Shown: in pieces, positions 61,609 to 64,000 of the stretch
Layout: each line of letters begins with the position of its first letter
Numbering within the stretch: the first letter of the stretch is position 1
Source: Clostridia bacterium
Lineage (GTDB): Bacteria > Bacillota > Clostridia > Oscillospirales > Acutalibacteraceae
Direction: 5' to 3'
NCBI GenBank assembly: GCA_017516315.1
Contig: JAFXDE010000022.1
Location: forward strand, 18,606 to 82,605
Length of the DNA stretch: 64,000 nucleotides
The notes under the pieces: model-generated
The model's input: the letters and a program-made list of their open reading frames with translations, nothing else
Told to the model about the DNA's origin: nothing
Databases searched by the model: none
Program-made: the position numbers and the translations under genes

Positions 61609-62904
61609 TCATTTTTTATCCGTAGGCAGCTCTATCATATCGCCGAGAATACGGTTATATTCCTTCGGCTCCCATCTGCAGAAGCCCGATGAGGTAGTGA
61701 AGGTCATTTCACCGAATTTTATACTGCCGTCATTAAGCGCGTAAAAGTCCACTCTTACATGAGGGAAGCCCTCGGCAAGAATTCCTGCCAGTCTTATCAT
61801 TTCCTCTAACTGAGGAGGTCTTTCCACCTCGCCCGTATAACGGGGGAAATTAAATACGAAGGGCATCAGATTCCACTCAAGGTCATAGAACGCCGATTTT
61901 ATACTTTCCATTCTGTCCGTAACATACATAATGTATTTCGGCTTTCCGTTAAAGCAGAATATCTTATAATCATTGAGATTTTTCTCTGAGTTTTCCAGAT
62001 ACTCCTCTGCGATAATCTTCTTGGGTATGTTCTTATAATGAAGCTCGAGAGAGTTCCAGGCGAAGTTTTCCTTCATCCAGCGTGCAAATTTATTTCTCGC
62101 ATCAGTCTGATTGAACTTGCTTTTATCATATACTATATAGTTATACTTACATCCGTGATTAGCCTTAAGCACGAATTTATCCGGAAGACTGTCAAAATCG
62201 ATATCATCGAAATTATCCCAGGCACCGATAAGAGGAATAAGATATTCTTCACCTATCTTTTCCGCAACCCAGTCACGGACAAGATATTTGTCAGCAAGCC
62301 TCGTATAAAGCTCATTTTCCGAATGGAGCTTTATCCACTGTATCTTTTCATTGAAGGTACGGGGATTATCCAGATCGCCCTCCTCACCGACGCTTTCGTA
62401 AAGCCATTCCGTCAGCGCTCTTTTGTAGTCATCCTTATGCAAGCCCTGAATATATTTGTAGCTTATTCTCGATTTCAGGTCTTTTTCGATGTTTTTCATC
62501 TGAACATAATTTTTGTTTATTTCTCTGCTGAGCTGCTCGTCCGCACGGCGGTTGGCTTCACCGCTTCTCCTGCTTTCCTCCTTAAGCTTCTCGTCAGCTG
62601 CTTTTACCGCTTCATAAAGAGCTTTGTTAAGCTTCTCTATCTGTCTGCCCGTTTCAGACTTCTGCTGAGAAAAACTTTTATCCTGCTCTTTCAGCTGTTC
62701 TGACAGCTTCTTTATCTGCTTGTCTTTATTCTCGATTTTTAAAAGAAGCTTCTCTATGTCTTTACCTTGCTTTTTATTGACATCGGTAAGCTTTTTTATG
62801 CTTTTATTCTGTCGCGCCAGACTCTCCGTTATAAAGCAGTATTTTCTGTAGAGCGTCGATATAATAGGCAAATGAAGTATAATTGCCTTGATAAATTTTT
62901 TCAA
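61609..62904 (-). CDS. TupA-like ATP-grasp protein with N-terminal coiled coil
   Basis: A 431-residue cytoplasmic-side protein. Residues about 35-145 are predicted to form a long coiled coil (KQGKDIEKLLLKIENKDKQIKK..., split over several heptads), preceded by a short hydrophobic/basic N-terminus. Residues 150-430 match the TupA-like ATP-grasp family linked to teichuronopeptide and capsular glycan synthesis: FNEKIQWIKLHSENELYTRLADKYLVRDWVAEKIGEEYLIPLIG (in pieces), FVLKANHGCKYNYIV and the metal-site SSGFCRWEPKEYN region. Start codon is TTG, with GGAGG nine bases upstream. The fused coiled coil is unusual. Substrate unknown. Confidence 0.82.
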   Translation of the reverse strand: MKKFIKAIILHLPIISTLYRKYCFITESLARQNKSIKKLTDVNKKQGKDIEKLLLKIENKDKQIKKLSEQLKEQDKSFSQQKSETGRQIEKLNKALYEAVKAADEKLKEESRRSGEANRRADEQLSREINKNYVQMKNIEKDLKSRISYKYIQGLHKDDYKRALTEWLYESVGEEGDLDNPRTFNEKIQWIKLHSENELYTRLADKYLVRDWVAEKIGEEYLIPLIGAWDNFDDIDFDSLPDKFVLKANHGCKYNYIVYDKSKFNQTDARNKFARWMKENFAWNSLELHYKNIPKKIIAEEYLENSEKNLNDYKIFCFNGKPKYIMYVTDRMESIKSAFYDLEWNLMPFVFNFPRYTGEVERPPQLEEMIRLAGILAEGFPHVRVDFYALNDGSIKFGEMTFTTSSGFCRWEPKEYNRILGDMIELPTDKK

Positions 62905-62950
62905 TTACTATTCCTCCAATTTTTTACGACAGTAACTATAAACGTCCTTT

Positions 62951-63550
62951 TTATTTCCCCGCTATCTCGGCTATAATCTCTACACACTCATCGTGTCCGA
63001 TGGCACTGCTGTCGAGACAGATATGATAATTGGTAACCTCGCCCCAGTTTCTGCCTGTAAAATACTTATAGTTTACTCTTCTGCGGGCATCCTTATCCTC
63101 GATTCTCTTTTCCGGAGAAGCGTCTCTTTCGCCGTAAAGCTCTACTATTCTGTGAGCCCTGAATTCATCATCGGCATAGATAAAAACATTGAGGCAATCC
63201 TCTCTGTCCTTAAGGATATAATCGGCACAGCGGCCCACTATAACACAATTACCCTTATCGGCAATCTCGTTAATCATCTTACACTGTGTACTCCAAAGAT
63301 AGTCGGAAGCATTCATGTGTCTGGGTGCGCCGTGAGGAAATGCCGAGGTGAAGGCATAGGAAAGGATGCTTTTTCCTGGCGCATACTCACCTACGTCAGC
63401 GATAAACGAGGGGTCAAAGCCTGTCTCCTCCGCTACCATATCCACAAGCTCGGTATCATAGCATTTATAACCCAGCTTTTCAGCCAAAGCCTTACCGATA
63501 GTTCTTCCTCCGGAGCCGAACTGACGGCTGATGGTAATAATTTTCTTCAC
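62951..63550 (-). CDS. Cytidylate kinase-like family protein
   Basis: About 199 residues. The P-loop is of the cytidylate-kinase-like type (SRQFGSGGRTIGKALAEKL), and the C-terminal YKYFTGRNWGEVTNYHICLDSS phrase is typical of this family (PF13189), which is common in Clostridia but of unproved substrate. An upstream in-frame ATG at 63559 abuts AAAGGAG directly, so the GTG at 63550 with nine-base spacing is a better start. It precedes the ATP-grasp gene by about 46 bases and is probably cotranscribed. Confidence 0.85.
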   Translation of the reverse strand: MKKIITISRQFGSGGRTIGKALAEKLGYKCYDTELVDMVAEETGFDPSFIADVGEYAPGKSILSYAFTSAFPHGAPRHMNASDYLWSTQCKMINEIADKGNCVIVGRCADYILKDREDCLNVFIYADDEFRAHRIVELYGERDASPEKRIEDKDARRRVNYKYFTGRNWGEVTNYHICLDSSAIGHDECVEIIAEIAGK

Positions 63551-63559
63551 AGAAATCAT

Positions 63560-63829
63560 CTCCTTTTGTTTTCTTCGATTATATTATACACATTTATTTT
63601 TTATCATACAATAGATAAAAGGAAATATTTGTTAAAATTATCTCCGACACAGTCGGGTTGAATGTTTTTCAGATAAATGCGCTTGTGCAAAATTTCCAAC
63701 TATATATAGTGCCTTCAGCTGAAATCCTGCTTAAATATATTCATCATTACCTTTAAATTGCCTTATAGGTAAAAAGAATGTGAAAATTCTGTGCAAATTC
63801 ACGAAAAATTAATTTTCTCTGAAAAAAGG
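63560..63829. other. Long divergent intergenic region
   Basis: About 270 bases with low GC and no supported gene or clear hairpin; a promoter for the kinase-like gene should lie at its left end and the next plus-strand promoter follows at 63830. Confidence 0.5.
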
Positions 63830-63858
63830 TTGACAATACGGCTTTATGGTAGTACAAT
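63830..63858 (+). promoter_or_regulatory. Strong promoter at the right edge
   Basis: TTGACA (63830-63835), 17-base spacer, TACAAT (63853-63858). The transcript starts with a GGGGC-CTT-GCCCC hairpin in its leader (about 63875-63887). Confidence 0.82.
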
Positions 63859-63927
63859 GTCTGTGAACTTTAAATGGGGCCTTGCCCCGTGGTTATTATC
63901 TAAAATTACCGAAAGGAGAAAAAAACC

Positions 63928-64000
63928 ATGGATTTCAGCAAGTTTCAGGAACTTTGGAATGATTTCATCTATTTCCTTGACAGATCATTCCAGTGGCTTA
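63928..64000 (+). CDS. Unidentified protein, 5' end only
   Basis: ATG with AAAGGAG eight bases upstream, followed by MDFSKFQELWNDFIYFLD... to the window edge. The N-terminus is aromatic-rich, suggesting an amphipathic or membrane-proximal helix. Too short to identify; the strong promoter says it is well expressed. Confidence 0.7.
   Translation, partial: MDFSKFQELWNDFIYFLDRSFQWL

Noticed and set aside
1-64000. Prophage, integrative element or insertion sequence with its own enzyme
   Set aside because: No transposase, integrase, relaxase or phage structural gene is seen; the only mobile-like features are small non-coding repeats.

Overview
The window looks like a chromosomal segment of an anaerobic, probably spore-forming gut-type Clostridia (Oscillospiraceae/Ruminococcaceae-like Firmicutes). 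This is inferred from the gene repertoire: a one-chain pyruvate:ferredoxin oxidoreductase (NifJ), a YlmC/YmxH-type sporulation-associated protein, a SigH-like sigma factor, the DUF1934-argS pair, an FHA-SEDS-PBP cluster, a solo ECF S component, and many strong AGGAGG-type ribosome binding sites with TTGACA/TATAAT promoters. No transposase, integrase, phage gene or CRISPR array is visible.

Layout. 1-8226 (+): the distal part of a purine operon (possible upstream gene tail, PurO-like IMP cyclohydrolase, stand-alone AICAR transformylase, glyA, purD, purL), closed by a small palindromic repeat and a strong terminator. 8319-13061 (-): an esterase, a zinc-ribbon protein, a SigH-like factor and a GDSAG-type esterase, then a perfect four-way cloverleaf palindrome at 11882-11960. 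21281-12108 (-): a five-gene run (glycerophosphodiesterase-like, HAD, a 1406-residue repeat surface protein, GH2 beta-mannosidase-like, alpha/beta hydrolase). 21356-22747 (+): a cobalamin riboswitch before a DUF4430 protein and an ECF S component. 22759-27685 (+): araA, an FGGY sugar kinase and a secreted metallophosphoesterase. 27696-31418 (+): FHA protein, FtsW/RodA and a penicillin-binding transpeptidase. 31419-32722 is gene-free and repeat-rich. 32776-37520: a membrane XRE regulator, NifJ (-) and a YlmC/YmxH protein. 37598-42606 (+): GH3 plus a secreted GH-A-like glycosidase with two CBM-like domains. 42618-45196 (+): a polar amino-acid ABC transporter whose binding protein looks circularly permuted. 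45169-52174: a Na/Pi symporter (-), GH20 hexosaminidase (+), a two-gene segment bounded by inverted heptamer repeats, M20 peptidase and phosphoglycerate mutase (-), tRNA-Lys (+). 52440-58676 (-): HtrA, histidine kinase, response regulator, argS, DUF1934. 59113-63550: GH95 fucosidase (+), TupA-like ATP-grasp and cytidylate-kinase-like proteins (-), and the start of a new transcription unit (+) at the right edge.

How the genes work together. Purine genes supply IMP by the split AICARFT + PurO route, with GlyA feeding one-carbon units. Glycosidases without signal peptides (GH2, GH3, GH20, GH95) imply import of oligosaccharides and intracellular cleavage, while two secreted proteins (the beta-helix-like surface protein and the GH-A/CBM enzyme) act outside. 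NifJ and phosphoglycerate mutase handle central carbon flow. The RR-HK-HtrA block suggests envelope stress control, and FHA-SEDS-PBP suggests regulated peptidoglycan synthesis. The least explained parts are non-coding: the cloverleaf, three elements bounded by tandem heptamers in inverted orientation, and the 1.3-kb repeat mosaic.
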